Part shown: positions 18,389 to 26,386 of the stretch, piece by piece | How the letters are laid out: each line of letters starts with the position of its first letter | Numbering within the stretch: the stretch's first letter is position 1 | From: Bifidobacterium saimiriisciurei | GTDB taxonomy: Bacteria; Actinomycetota; Actinomycetes; Actinomycetales; Bifidobacteriaceae | Direction of reading: 5' to 3' | DNA length: 64,000 nucleotides | Assembly (NCBI RefSeq): GCF_010667655.1 | Contig: NZ_WHZU01000002.1 | Location: 120,370-184,369 of the forward strand | Translations under genes and position numbers: made by a program | The notes under the pieces: model-generated | The model's database searches: none | Seen by the model: only the letters and a program-made list of their open reading frames with translations | Told to the model about the DNA's origin: nothing

Positions 18389-19201
18389 TCAGCTTTCGGA
18401 TGAGTCGGTCTGGGCCTCGCGTCCGGCGATGGTCCCCTCGCGCCGTGCGATATCCGTTTCGACATCGCGCAGACGGTTGCGCAGAGCGGCCTCCACATCC
18501 ACTCCGTCGGCCTGGGCCCGACGGATGACGGCGAGTATCTCGTCGGCGAAGGCGTCGGGTCGGGACTCCGCCATGGAATCGGCATCGTCGATTCCGCCGA
18601 AGGCACCGAACAGTTCTTCGGCATGCGGTGACTTGGAGACGCGGGAGACGACCTTCGCGGCGCGCAGGAACGCACCCTGCGTGTGCGAGATGCCCTCGAG
18701 CACGGACTTGCGATGCTTCTCCTTCTGCTTGACCTTTTCCCACAGGGCAAGCGTATCCTCCGGGGATTCGGAGCCGGAAGACGGTGCTGCAGCGTCGTCG
18801 TCAGGCACGAACACGTGAGGATGACGGGTGATGAGCTTGTTCACCAGCCGGTCGGCGACCTCGTCGATGTCGAACGGATCGTCGGGGTCGGCTTCGCATA
18901 CGCGCGCCTGGAATATGGATTGGAGCAGCACATCGCCGAGCTCCTCGCGCATGTTGTCACGGTCGTCGGTCTCCACGGCGTCGATGTATTCGTAGGTCTC
19001 CTCAAGCAGATGCTTGAGCAGCGTGCGATTGGTCTGCTTGCCGTCCCACGGGCAGCCGCCGGGCGAATAGAGGATGTCGACGATGGCCTTCACCCTGTCG
19101 AGCGCGGTCTTCGCCTCGACGACGGGCCTGAGCTTCGAGCAATGCTCGAACCCCTCGGGCAATTGATAGGAGGAGTTTTCTCGTACGGTATCGTCTGTCA
19201 T
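18389..19201 (-). CDS. mazG: MazG nucleoside triphosphate pyrophosphohydrolase
   Basis: About 270 residues. The MazG domain spans roughly residues 30-130 with the metal-binding EETYEYIDAVETDD and EELGDVLLQ motifs (ExxE and ExxD) and the conserved CPWDGKQTN start. MazG hydrolyses NTPs or dNTPs to NMP plus pyrophosphate and helps cleanse aberrant nucleotides. The second half contains a partial second helical domain (REGT...RLRDVE). AGGAGG stands nine bases before ATG 19201 and three before ATG 19207; the former has the better spacing. Neighbours are def upstream and DUF2974 downstream on the same strand. Confidence 0.9.
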   Translation of the reverse strand: MTDDTVRENSSYQLPEGFEHCSKLRPVVEAKTALDRVKAIVDILYSPGGCPWDGKQTNRTLLKHLLEETYEYIDAVETDDRDNMREELGDVLLQSIFQARVCEADPDDPFDIDEVADRLVNKLITRHPHVFVPDDDAAAPSSGSESPEDTLALWEKVKQKEKHRKSVLEGISHTQGAFLRAAKVVSRVSKSPHAEELFGAFGGIDDADSMAESRPDAFADEILAVIRRAQADGVDVEAALRNRLRDVETDIARREGTIAGREAQTDSSES

Positions 19202-19259
19202 ATGCATTGACCTCCTGCGATGATTGACGTTCTTGCCGGTCGATATGTGTCGAACGCCG

Positions 19260-19676
19260 TCAGATGATGACGCCGTTGCAGTGGTCGACCTCGTGCTGGA
19301 TGATCTGAGCGGTGAAGTCCTCGAACCGTGCGGTGCGTTCACGCCAGCGACGGTCGCGGTAGGTGACGGTGATGCGGCGGTAGCGTGTGGTGTTCCTCTC
19401 CCCCGTCAGCGACAGGCATCCCTCGCTCGCCGCATACGGTTCTGCCTTGTCGACGATCTCGGGATTGAACATGACCATGTTGCGTCCGATCAGTTCGTCG
19501 GCGAACACGATGACACGTCTGGAAACGCCGATCATGTTCGCCGCCATGCCGACGCATTCGTGCGCATGGGCCTCAAGCGTGTCCCTCAGATCGTCGCCCA
19601 CCGGCAGGTCGTCCTGCGTGGCCGGCTCGGATGCCCTGCGTAGGAACGCCTCGTTCTTCATGATCGGTCGCCGCAT
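19260..19676 (-). CDS. def: Peptide deformylase
   Basis: A 138-residue deformylase that removes the N-terminal formyl group from new proteins. Motif 1 is GMAANMIG (variant of GxGLAAxQ), motif 2 EGCLSL with the metal-binding Cys, and motif 3 QHEVDHCNGVII with HExxD/H metal ligands. It is the short form and ends right after motif 3, at the lower limit of active deformylases; a longer second deformylase elsewhere in the genome is possible. GGAG seven bases before ATG 19676 supports the start. Confidence 0.92.
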   Translation of the reverse strand: MRRPIMKNEAFLRRASEPATQDDLPVGDDLRDTLEAHAHECVGMAANMIGVSRRVIVFADELIGRNMVMFNPEIVDKAEPYAASEGCLSLTGERNTTRYRRITVTYRDRRWRERTARFEDFTAQIIQHEVDHCNGVII

Positions 19677-19803
19677 GGGTTCGCTCCTTCGTTCATGTTC
19701 TCTTATGGCAATGGCACGCTTGCCCCGCCATCCACCCAAATTCAACATCCAATGTAGCAATCGACGACGAAACGGACATTCCCCAGTGTCTACCATATTG
19801 CCT

Positions 19804-20793
19804 ATGGATGATGTTTTTGACGGGGCTTTGCGGCGACAGTCGCCGCTTATCGTGGACGGGTCGATGGCGACGGAACTGGAGCGGCAGGGCGTGGACACGG
19901 CGAGTGCGTTATGGTCCGCGACGGCACTCGTCGACAGTCCGCGAATCATCCGTGACGTGCATCGGGCCTATTTCGAGGCGGGAGCGAACATCGCCATCAC
20001 CGATTCGTATCAGGCGAATGTTCCGGCGTTTGAGAAGCTGGGATTATCGGGAAAGCAGTCCAGACGTCTGATCGCCGTCGCCGCGGAGGAGGCCATCGCC
20101 GCTCGGGAGGAGTATCGCAGGGCGCACACGGACGACGAGACCGCCGACCGTCCGCTTGTCGTCGCCGGCAGCGTGGGGCCGTATGGCGCGTTTCTGGCGG
20201 ATGGCAGCGAATACACGGGAGACTATGCGCTGTCCGACGCGGAGTATCGCGATTTCCATCGTCCGCGTATGCAGGCGCTTGCCGATGCCGGCGTGGATCT
20301 GTTCGCGTTCGAGACGATGCCGAATATCGGCGAGGTGCGGGCTTTGGTCGGATTATTGAACGATGAATTCGCGGGAACACAGGCATGGGTGTCGTTCAGT
20401 CTGCAGGATGCGGGGCATCTGTGCGATGGAACGCCACTCAAGAAGGCCGTGGCCGAGCTTGACGGCAATCCGCAGATTGCGGCGATTGGCGTCAACTGCG
20501 TGCCGCCGGAGACGGTCTCCCCTGCTGTCCACATCATTCGTCGCGCAACATCGAAGCCGATTATCGCCTATCCGAACAACGGCGATGTCTACCATCCCGG
20601 AACCAAGACGTGGACACCGAATCCCGGAGGTCTGGATATCGCCCGGCTCGCTTCGGAATGGTTTGCCGAGGGAGCCACGATCATCGGCGGATGCTGCCGC
20701 ACCACGCCGGATGACATCCGTCGCGTGGCCTCGGCTCTACGAGACGTCAGCTATCAAGGCATGGAAACGGGAAGAACGAATCAGCCAAGGTAA
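19804..20793 (+). CDS. mmuM: Homocysteine S-methyltransferase
   Basis: A 329-residue zinc-dependent homocysteine S-methyltransferase domain, complete in itself like E. coli MmuM, which makes methionine from homocysteine using S-methylmethionine or SAM. It has VDGSMATELERQG near the N-terminus, the zinc ligand region GVNCVPPE, and the C-terminal double-cysteine motif IGGCCRTTP. No ribosome site precedes ATG 19804; a possible -10 element TACCAT ends only seven bases before it, so a leaderless or nearly leaderless mRNA is possible. It is convergent with an MFS gene whose end lies one base away. Confidence 0.9.
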   Translation: MDDVFDGALRRQSPLIVDGSMATELERQGVDTASALWSATALVDSPRIIRDVHRAYFEAGANIAITDSYQANVPAFEKLGLSGKQSRRLIAVAAEEAIAAREEYRRAHTDDETADRPLVVAGSVGPYGAFLADGSEYTGDYALSDAEYRDFHRPRMQALADAGVDLFAFETMPNIGEVRALVGLLNDEFAGTQAWVSFSLQDAGHLCDGTPLKKAVAELDGNPQIAAIGVNCVPPETVSPAVHIIRRATSKPIIAYPNNGDVYHPGTKTWTPNPGGLDIARLASEWFAEGATIIGGCCRTTPDDIRRVASALRDVSYQGMETGRTNQPR

Positions 20794-20794
20794 A

Positions 20795-21955
20795 TCAGCG
20801 CGCTTCCTTGCGTTCGTAGCGCAGAGCGAATGTGGCGAGCAGCAGCACCGCGACCACGGTGAACGGTAGACCCGCCAGTCCGGTGACGTGGTAGTTCATG
20901 CCGGAGGCGTTCAACGCCATGCCGCCGACCAGTGAGCCCACGGCGTTGCCGCCGTTGAAGCCGATCTGCACGGCGGCGCCGCCGATGAGCTCGCCGCCGC
21001 CCTTGCCGGCGTCGGCCATGAGCAGCATCTGCGGACCGTTGATGAAGAACAGCCCGAACGCGATCCAGAACGTGAGGATGGCACAGGTGACGAGGTTCCC
21101 CGGAACGAGGAACACCATAAGCAGGCCTATGGCGGAGATGGCCTGCCCTGCGGAAGCCGTCGCGGCGTGAAGCCACCGGTCGGCCAGATGCGAGCCGGCG
21201 AGACCGCCGACGACCATGCCGAATCCGGCGAGCATCATGAGCAATGGCACGAACTGCGAATCGTAGCCGCCGGTCTTCTGCAGCCATGGAGAGACGTAGC
21301 TCCACCAGCAGAACACGCCGGAGTTGCCGACGAACACGGCTCCGAGCACCAGCCACGGACCGGGCTTGGCGAGGAAGCGGAACTGCCCGGCGAGGCCGGC
21401 GTCCGGCACGGCGGGGATGAGCGGCATCCAAGCCAGCGTGAGCACGATGGTGAGTGCCGAGCCAAGCGCCAAGATCACGAAGGCAAGACGCCAGTCTAGG
21501 TATTCGGCGAGCAGGGTCCCGGCGGGCACGCCGAACATGTTGGCGATGGTCTGGCCGGTGACCATAACGGACACGGCCTTGCCCTCATGCCCCTTGTCGG
21601 CGAGCGCCTTCGCTATGACTGTGCCGGTGCCGAAGAACGCGCCATGCGGCAGGCCTGCGATGAAACGGGCGATGACGAGAACGATGGCGTTCGGCGCGGC
21701 CGCGCTCATGGCGTTGCCGATGAGGGCGAGCGCCATGAACAGGATCACCAGATGCTTGGGACTGGTCTTGCGGCCGAAGACGAGCATGGTCACGCCGACG
21801 CATACGCCGATCGCGTATGCGGAGATGAAGTGGCCGGCCGTGGGGATGGAGACGTGTGTGGCCGAGGCGGCCTGGGGCAGGATGCCCATCATCACGAATT
21901 CGGCGGCGCCGAGCACGAAGGCTCCGGCGGCGATGGACAGCAGGCTCTTCTTCAT
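20795..21955 (-). CDS. MFS transporter (DHA1, AraJ/YdhP-like)
   Basis: A 386-residue major facilitator with twelve predicted membrane segments. It begins MKKSLLSIAAGAFVLGAAEF, the usual N-terminus of the AraJ/YdhP/CmlA-like drug:H+ antiporter group, and contains RFIAGLPHGAFFG and DWRLAFVI in the expected places. Export of sugars, purines or antibiotics is typical of the group; the substrate here is unknown. AGGAAAGAGAG precedes ATG 21955. It shares an upstream region with the divergent phzF-like gene. Confidence 0.9.
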   Translation of the reverse strand: MKKSLLSIAAGAFVLGAAEFVMMGILPQAASATHVSIPTAGHFISAYAIGVCVGVTMLVFGRKTSPKHLVILFMALALIGNAMSAAAPNAIVLVIARFIAGLPHGAFFGTGTVIAKALADKGHEGKAVSVMVTGQTIANMFGVPAGTLLAEYLDWRLAFVILALGSALTIVLTLAWMPLIPAVPDAGLAGQFRFLAKPGPWLVLGAVFVGNSGVFCWWSYVSPWLQKTGGYDSQFVPLLMMLAGFGMVVGGLAGSHLADRWLHAATASAGQAISAIGLLMVFLVPGNLVTCAILTFWIAFGLFFINGPQMLLMADAGKGGGELIGGAAVQIGFNGGNAVGSLVGGMALNASGMNYHVTGLAGLPFTVVAVLLLATFALRYERKEAR

Positions 21956-22222
21956 GGAGGCTCTCTTTCCTCTCATATGGGAAGTATTCGTATTCGGGAC
22001 TGATATAGCGTACCGCCAATGGTTACCGCTCACAAAACGTTTGAGCGCAATCGGTCACAAATCGTCGGCAAAGTCGTATGAGCCTTCTGCGGGAGGAACA
22101 TCATGCCGATTATTCAATCGGTGTTTCCTGCATGGGGTTCTATTCCGAGGATCGTGCGGGACGGGGCCCATACCGGAACGGTCTCCGTCGATCCACCGAC
22201 GGTTATCGCTCACCAACGCGGT

Positions 22223-22234
22223 TACAATGACGTT
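22223..22234 (+). promoter_or_regulatory. -10 element placing transcription start at the PhzF-like start codon
   Basis: TACAAT at 22223-22228 ends six bases before ATG 22235, and no Shine-Dalgarno sequence fits between. Transcription would begin at or beside the A of the start codon, giving a leaderless message. Confidence 0.45.
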
Positions 22235-23038
22235 ATGCAACAGTATGTGGTCGATGCGTTCACCGACAGGGTTTTCAGGGGGAATCCGGCCGCGGTGTGC
22301 CTGCCGCCCTCTTGGCCGTCCGACGAATTGATGGCGGACGTCGCGATGGAGAACCGGCTTTCGGAGACCGCATTCGTCGTGAGCGAGCCTGGGGGTTACC
22401 GTCTGCGATGGTTCACACCGGGCGGCGAGATTGATTTGTGCGGCCACGCCACCCTCGCGTCCGCCTATGTGGTGCTGCATTTCGTGGAGCCGGAAGCCGA
22501 CGAGGCGCGATTCCATACGATGAGCGGCGAATTATCCGTGATACGACGGCGGAACGAATCGGGTCGGGAGATCTTCGTCATGGATTTTCCCGCCTATGAC
22601 CTTGCGCCGGTTCCCGTCACCGATGCGATGGAACAGGCGCTGGGTGCGAGGCCCGTCGAGGCATGGCTGGGCCGTGATCTGCTGTGCGTAATGGACGGCG
22701 AAAGGGCCGTGCGAGGTCTGACACCGGATATGGCATTGCTGGCAAAGCTGGATGGACTGCTGGTCAATGTCACGGCGGCCGGCGAAACGGGAACGGGCTT
22801 CGACTGCGTCTCGCGTTCGTTCGCGCCGAAACTCGGCATAGTCGAAGACCCGGTCTGCGGTTCCGGTCACTGCCATATCCTCCCCTATTGGAGCCGTCGT
22901 TTCGGCAAGTCGAATCTGGTGGCCTGTCAGGCGTCCGAACGCGGAGGAGTCATCCACGCATCGGTCGGCGGCGGCCGCGTGAGCCTCGGCGGCGAGGCCG
23001 CGCTGTTCTCCATGGGCGAGATACTGCCGGAGCACTGA
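22235..23038 (+). CDS. PhzF family isomerase/epimerase-like protein
   Basis: A 267-residue PhzF-fold protein, two-domain like diaminopimelate epimerase but acting without metal or cofactor. The N-terminal half has VDAFTDRVFRGNPAAVC and the catalytic-type glutamate in ENRLSETAFV. It also has GGEIDLCGHATLAS, and the C-terminal half has VEDPVCGSGHCHILPYW. Length is typical (260-300). The substrate of most PhzF proteins is unknown and no phenazine genes are present here, so only the fold is asserted. The start appears leaderless. Confidence 0.9.
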   Translation: MQQYVVDAFTDRVFRGNPAAVCLPPSWPSDELMADVAMENRLSETAFVVSEPGGYRLRWFTPGGEIDLCGHATLASAYVVLHFVEPEADEARFHTMSGELSVIRRRNESGREIFVMDFPAYDLAPVPVTDAMEQALGARPVEAWLGRDLLCVMDGERAVRGLTPDMALLAKLDGLLVNVTAAGETGTGFDCVSRSFAPKLGIVEDPVCGSGHCHILPYWSRRFGKSNLVACQASERGGVIHASVGGGRVSLGGEAALFSMGEILPEH

Positions 23039-23055
23039 GGTTTTTGGGCTTTTGC

Positions 23056-23100
23056 GAGTGGGGCTTCGTTCCGGACGATTACCGGAGCGGAGCCCCACTC
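23056..23100 (+). terminator. Hairpin after the PhzF-like gene
   Basis: Nineteen-base arms 23056-23074 and 23082-23100 pair with two mismatches around a seven-base loop, 18 bases after the stop codon. A T-rich patch precedes rather than follows it. It separates core sequence on the left from the accessory modules on the right. Confidence 0.6.
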
Positions 23101-23149
23101 GGCATGATTTCAGTTACGTTCCTTCGCCGTTCCCCTCGGGAGCGGAGAA

Positions 23150-23212
23150 TCCATTATTTCGAGACGCTGAACGTGAACTCGACCGACTTGCCGTACCGCA
23201 ACAGCCGTCCAT
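23150..23212 (-). repeat. ychF-tail repeat, copy E (leftmost)
   Basis: On the minus strand this encodes KSVEFTFSVSK followed by a stop, matching the C-terminal tail IVEFKFNVSK of ychF at 29.9 kb and the related tail in copy C. It shares with copy C a further 30 bases encoding RLL-YGKSVEF. The shared downstream hairpin of other copies is absent here, although a different hairpin lies 50 bases left. Confidence 0.7.
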
Positions 23213-23243
23213 CCCCCCACTTGCGCAGCCGACGGATAGTCAT
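23154..23243 (-). pseudogene. 29-codon remnant or mini-ORF ending in the ychF-like tail
   Basis: An open frame with ATG at 23243 encodes 29 residues, MTIRRLRKWGDGRLLRYG and then KSVEFTFSVSK. No ribosome site precedes the ATG. The 3' two thirds are homologous to the end of the broken gene at 26437-26688, so it is most likely the leftover C-terminus of a deleted gene of that family. A small basic peptide gene cannot be excluded. Confidence 0.5.
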
Positions 23244-23380
23244 CCAGAAGTGAAATCGTGTCATTTCAAAAGTCATTTATCTGTCCTCAGACACATTGAA
23301 TTGAAGCTCGATGTTTGTTGGTTTTCATCCTGCCGTGTTGTGGATATTCAAGCACAACGCATGAAGATCTATTCGAGCAC

Positions 23381-23409
23381 TTGACAGACCGACCGACGGT
23401 CTGTATGCT
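23381..23409 (+). promoter_or_regulatory. tetR promoter with operator filling the -35/-10 spacer
   Basis: TTGACA at 23381 and TATGCT at 23404 are 17 bases apart, a near-consensus sigma-70 promoter. The spacer is occupied by the inverted repeat CAGACCGACCGACGGTCTG at 23385-23403, whose outer seven bases are fully complementary. Binding of the adjacent TetR protein here would block its own transcription. Confidence 0.8.
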
Positions 23410-23436
23410 CTGGGGAAGAAAGGAAAGGAGGAGGTC

Positions 23437-24099
23437 ATGGCGCACCATACGCACCACGAGGACACCGAACGACGAATCCTCAATTCCGCGCGAAGGCTCT
23501 TCGCCGAGAAGGGCTACGAGAAGACATCCGTTCAGGACATCCTGAACGATCTAGGTCTTTCCAAGGGCGGGCTCTATCACCATTTCAAATCGAAGGAGGC
23601 GATTCTCGACCAGCTGAACGCCGACGAGTGGGCCGTCACCGCGCGTCTCCTCGACGAACTCATCGAGCGTGATGACATGAGCGCGTTGGAGAAGTTGCGT
23701 GCACTCGTCATTTCCGCCGTGGACGCCCCCGATCACTTGGATCTCGTTCGATCCCAGCTCGCACTCCTCAAGGATCCCGCGTTCTTCACCGCGAATATGC
23801 GCTTCTGGTCAACGAGGCTACCGGAGTCCTTCCGCTCGCTCATCGATATGGGCGTGCAGGACGGCTCGATTCCCACAGCATATCCCGAGGAGGCGGCGCA
23901 GCTGCTTTCGCTCCTCGGCAACTATTGGCTCATGCCCTGCTTTTATCCCGCCGACCGTACCGACATGGAACGGCGCATCCGCTGCCTCGCCACGATGCTT
24001 GACGCCATCGGCGTGCCGGTGTTCGACGAGACGCTCATCCCACGAGCGGTCAAGGGCCTCACAGCCCTGATGCCAGAGGGGGAAGCGGCGTCCGCATAG
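23437..24099 (+). CDS. TetR/AcrR family regulator of the adjacent MFS exporter
   Basis: A 220-residue TetR repressor. The N-terminal helix-turn-helix (residues 12-58) reads RRILNSARRLFAEKGYEKTS, then VQDILNDLGLSKGGLYHHFKSK, a textbook TetR DNA-binding domain. The C-terminal ligand domain (60-220) is all helical and not recognisable to subfamily. A strong ribosome site AGGAGG precedes ATG 23437. Its promoter contains a palindrome that recurs upstream of the next gene, an MFS exporter, so autoregulation plus control of the exporter by a small-molecule inducer is the natural reading. Confidence 0.92.
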   Translation: MAHHTHHEDTERRILNSARRLFAEKGYEKTSVQDILNDLGLSKGGLYHHFKSKEAILDQLNADEWAVTARLLDELIERDDMSALEKLRALVISAVDAPDHLDLVRSQLALLKDPAFFTANMRFWSTRLPESFRSLIDMGVQDGSIPTAYPEEAAQLLSLLGNYWLMPCFYPADRTDMERRIRCLATMLDAIGVPVFDETLIPRAVKGLTALMPEGEAASA

Positions 24100-24129
24100 G
24101 ACGTACCCGGGCACGCTGGTTTGCAAATT

Positions 24130-24182
24130 ATGGCGCCCAGGTGAAAGGACGTTTGTGCGTCCTTTGCCGTGGCGCATTTTTT
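24130..24182 (+). terminator. Rho-independent terminator after tetR
   Basis: AAAGGACG (24144-24151) pairs with CGTCCTTT (24158-24165), extended by an imperfect lower stem ATGGCGCC with GGCGCAT, and followed by six T at 24177-24182. It lies between the regulator and the exporter, so the exporter needs its own promoter. Confidence 0.75.
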
Positions 24183-24192
24183 ATCACCATAA

Positions 24193-24211
24193 CAGACCGA
24201 CGGTCGGTCTG
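24193..24211 (+). promoter_or_regulatory. Second TetR operator, upstream of MFS exporter
   Basis: CAGACCGACGGTCGGTCTG is a perfect 9+1+9 palindrome, 39 bases before the exporter start. Its arms match the operator in the tetR promoter. TTGCCG at 24164 and CATAAC at 24188 could be the promoter it overlaps. Confidence 0.8.
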
Positions 24212-24249
24212 AATGGATGTCCATGAATGCCACGGAAAGGAATTCAATA

Positions 24250-25521
24250 ATGACGAACACGTCCGAATACACGACTCAACCGCAAAGCAGCCCAGCCGCG
24301 GACCCTCTTCGCGTACGCGACTTCTATCTGCTTGTCGCAGGTCTCGGCATATCGCTCTTCGCCAACCTCATGTTGCGGTTCGCCATGTCCATGTGGGTGC
24401 TTGACGAGACCGGCTCGGCCGCGGCGTTCGCCTCCATCCTCACGGCGAGTATTCTGCCCACGATTCTCCTCTCGCCCCTTGGCGGCGTGGTGGCGGACCG
24501 CAGGAACCGTCGGACCATCATGGTGGTGCTCGACACGCTCTCCGCCGTAACGGTGCTCATTTGCGCGGCGATTTTCTCGGCTACCGGATTCAATCTGGCG
24601 GCGATTGCCGTGATGCAGGTGGTGCTCGCCGTGCTCGATGCCATGGAGACGCCCACGGTGCAGGCGGCGTTGCCGCAGATGTTCCGCTCCCACGGTGAGG
24701 ACGTGATGCGTCGCGCGATGGCTGTGGTGAACGTGGTGAACCAGACGAGCACGCTCGTGCCGGCCGTGCTCGGCGGCGTGCTCTACGCGGCGGTGGGCGC
24801 CATGCCAATGATGGGCGTCACCATCGTGGGATTCGTCACGGCCGCAGTCGTGGAGTGCTTCATCCGGCTCGGCGCGCCCGAGCGCGGTGACGATGGGCGC
24901 CCCTCAGCCCTCGATGATCTTGTGCGCGCCGGACGTTTCCTCACTCGCAAGCGTCCCCATGTACTGCATCTGGTGCTGCTCTGCGCTGCGCTCAACTTTC
25001 TGGTGACGGGCTATGCGGAGGTCGGTTTCCCCTACATGGTGCGGACCGTGCTGGGGTTCGGCTCCACGGCGTACGGTCTTGCATATGGTCTCGTGGGAGT
25101 ATCCGGACTGCTTGGCGCTCTCGTCGGAGGACGAGCCGCGAAGTCGCTTTCCAAGCGACGATTCCCGACAACAATCGCCGCCTTCTCGCTCACCATCCTG
25201 CCTCAGGCGTTCGTCATGACACTTCCCGCCGGCGATGGAGTGCGCCTTGCAACGCTCACGGCGAGCACCTGCGGAACCATGGTCGCCATCACCCTCGCGA
25301 ACCTCATAGCCGTGCCGGCGATCCAGATGAGCTGCCCCGAGGACATGACCGGCAAGGTGATGTCGCTCGCGCTCTCCACGAGCATGTGCGCCCAGCCTCT
25401 CGGGCAGATCGCATACGGCTGGGCGTACAGCGTTTATCCAGCGGGAGCGGTTCTGGCGATGACGTTTGTGCTGGCCGTTGCCATGTTGCCATTGGTCGCA
25501 CACGTAGCGCAGAGGTTCTAG
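24250..25521 (+). CDS. MFS exporter controlled by adjacent TetR
   Basis: A 423-residue major facilitator of the MefA/enterobactin-exporter-like (DHA3) type with about twelve membrane segments. It has FYLLVAGLGISLFANLMLRF at the first segment, the loop motif GGVVADRRNRRTIM between segments 2 and 3, and EDVMRRAMAVVNVVNQTSTLV typical of MefA-like macrolide or siderophore exporters. GGAAAGGAA precedes ATG 24250. With the TetR gene and shared palindromic operator it forms a self-contained inducible efflux module; the inducer and drug are unknown. Confidence 0.9.
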   Translation: MTNTSEYTTQPQSSPAADPLRVRDFYLLVAGLGISLFANLMLRFAMSMWVLDETGSAAAFASILTASILPTILLSPLGGVVADRRNRRTIMVVLDTLSAVTVLICAAIFSATGFNLAAIAVMQVVLAVLDAMETPTVQAALPQMFRSHGEDVMRRAMAVVNVVNQTSTLVPAVLGGVLYAAVGAMPMMGVTIVGFVTAAVVECFIRLGAPERGDDGRPSALDDLVRAGRFLTRKRPHVLHLVLLCAALNFLVTGYAEVGFPYMVRTVLGFGSTAYGLAYGLVGVSGLLGALVGGRAAKSLSKRRFPTTIAAFSLTILPQAFVMTLPAGDGVRLATLTASTCGTMVAITLANLIAVPAIQMSCPEDMTGKVMSLALSTSMCAQPLGQIAYGWAYSVYPAGAVLAMTFVLAVAMLPLVAHVAQRF

Positions 25522-25550
25522 GACATGCTCCCCGTCCGAGACCATGACAC

Positions 25551-25594
25551 TACTCGGCAATCACTTCTTAGACGTTGAGAAGAACTTGAACTCG
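25551..25594 (-). repeat. ychF-tail repeat, copy D
   Basis: It aligns with the end of ychF over about 40 bases: CAATCACTT, then a diverged core, then AACTTGAACTCG, identical to ychF. It encodes TEFKFFSTSKK plus stop on the minus strand. The ychF hairpin is not retained; a different 13-base stem directly adjoins it on the right. Confidence 0.6.
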
Positions 25595-25623
25595 GTGTGA
25601 TGTCGCTTTACGACATCACACCG
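25593..25623 (-). terminator. 13-base-stem hairpin overlapping the end of the DUF2442 gene
   Basis: CGGTGTGATGTCG pairs perfectly with CGACATCACACCG across a five-base loop. The stem contains the stop codon of the DUF2442 gene, an unusual position for a terminator. No T run follows. Confidence 0.55.
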
Positions 25624-25927
25624 AAACCAGTTCGCCATGAGCGATGTACTCATACGAATGTTCGTACAGATACGTGGGAGAGATGTCGATATCGCCGTCA
25701 CACCAGGTCAGGACCCCGTGATCGATATGGAAGTCCTCGAACGTCTTCTCATCACGCAGCGGAGCAAAGGAGGGAACATCGTCGTACATTTCGGTGAAAT
25801 CGCACAGGCGCGTCTCACCGGTGGAGAACGTCACCAGCATGATGCGGTCATCCGCAACGCGAGCCGACCGGACTTCCAGCTCCTGAGCGGGTTCATCCGC
25901 ATACAGGATGCCGTTTACCTCGAACAT
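25616..25927 (-). CDS. DUF2442 domain protein
   Basis: A 103-residue protein matching the DUF2442 pattern: a central beta-rich LVTFSTGETRLCDFTEMY, followed by FAPLRDEKTFEDFHIDHGVLTW, and the ending DIDISPTYLYEHS. DUF2442 genes are usually paired with a DUF4160 gene immediately upstream, as here; the pair has been proposed as a toxin-antitoxin-like or prophage-associated unit, but its function is not established. The ATG lies 15 bases after the broken DUF4160 gene. Composition is closer to 57-60 percent GC than its core neighbours, consistent with acquisition. Confidence 0.85.
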   Translation of the reverse strand: MFEVNGILYADEPAQELEVRSARVADDRIMLVTFSTGETRLCDFTEMYDDVPSFAPLRDEKTFEDFHIDHGVLTWCDGDIDISPTYLYEHSYEYIAHGELVSV

Positions 25928-25942
25928 GACGGGCTCCCTTCC

Positions 25943-26188
25943 TCACGAAAGCGACTTGATACGGTCGAACGGACGTCCGGACACGGCCTCGTTCCACGCC
26001 TTGTACAGCTCATCCCCATGCAGCACCAGCCATGCCGCCACCAGCTTGTACTGCTTGGCGGGAAGGGAGCAGGCCAACAGTTCACCGTCGATGCCGATGG
26101 ATGTCTTGAAATCGCCGTAATACACATGGACGTGTGGCTTGTGATACTCGCTCTCGTTCTGTCCCGAAGAACCGACTCAGCTCCGGCA
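25943..26188 (-). pseudogene. DUF4160 protein, frameshifted near the N-terminus
   Basis: The gene starts at ATG 26188 with a good ribosome site (GGGAGG) and the family N-terminus MPELSRFFGT. The frame is then wrong, and the expected continuation EYHKPHVHVYYGDFKTSIGID, with the HxPHxH signature, lies in another frame and runs to a proper stop at 25943. The segment between FFGT and EYH is also a few residues shorter than in family members, so a small deletion of 3n+1 or 3n+2 bases is the likely lesion. A 60-residue C-terminal part could only be made from an internal start at 26125. A sequencing error is the alternative. Confidence 0.75.
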
Positions 26189-26213
26189 TGCCGCACCTCC
26201 CATCCGATACCTC

Positions 26214-26225
26214 ATATGAGTTAAA
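26214..26225 (+). repeat. 12-base direct repeat flanking a 490-base segment
   Basis: ATATGAGTTAAA occurs here and identically at 26705-26716, immediately before the second tetR gene. Between them lie repeat copy C and a gene remnant. It could be a target duplication, a shared operator, or chance. The stretch 26226-26386 shows no gene. Confidence 0.4.
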
Positions 26226-26386
26226 TCTCCATCTTGAGTATATTCCCGCAGCAGGAGCGCCGTCGCTGGTAATCGGATCACATTGCCCACTCCCACGTGC
26301 GAGAGATAGCGTGACTGACGCATGTCGGCATTCGCATTCCGCACCATTGGTCTGAGACGAGGCGAGGTAATACGCGATGAAACAAC

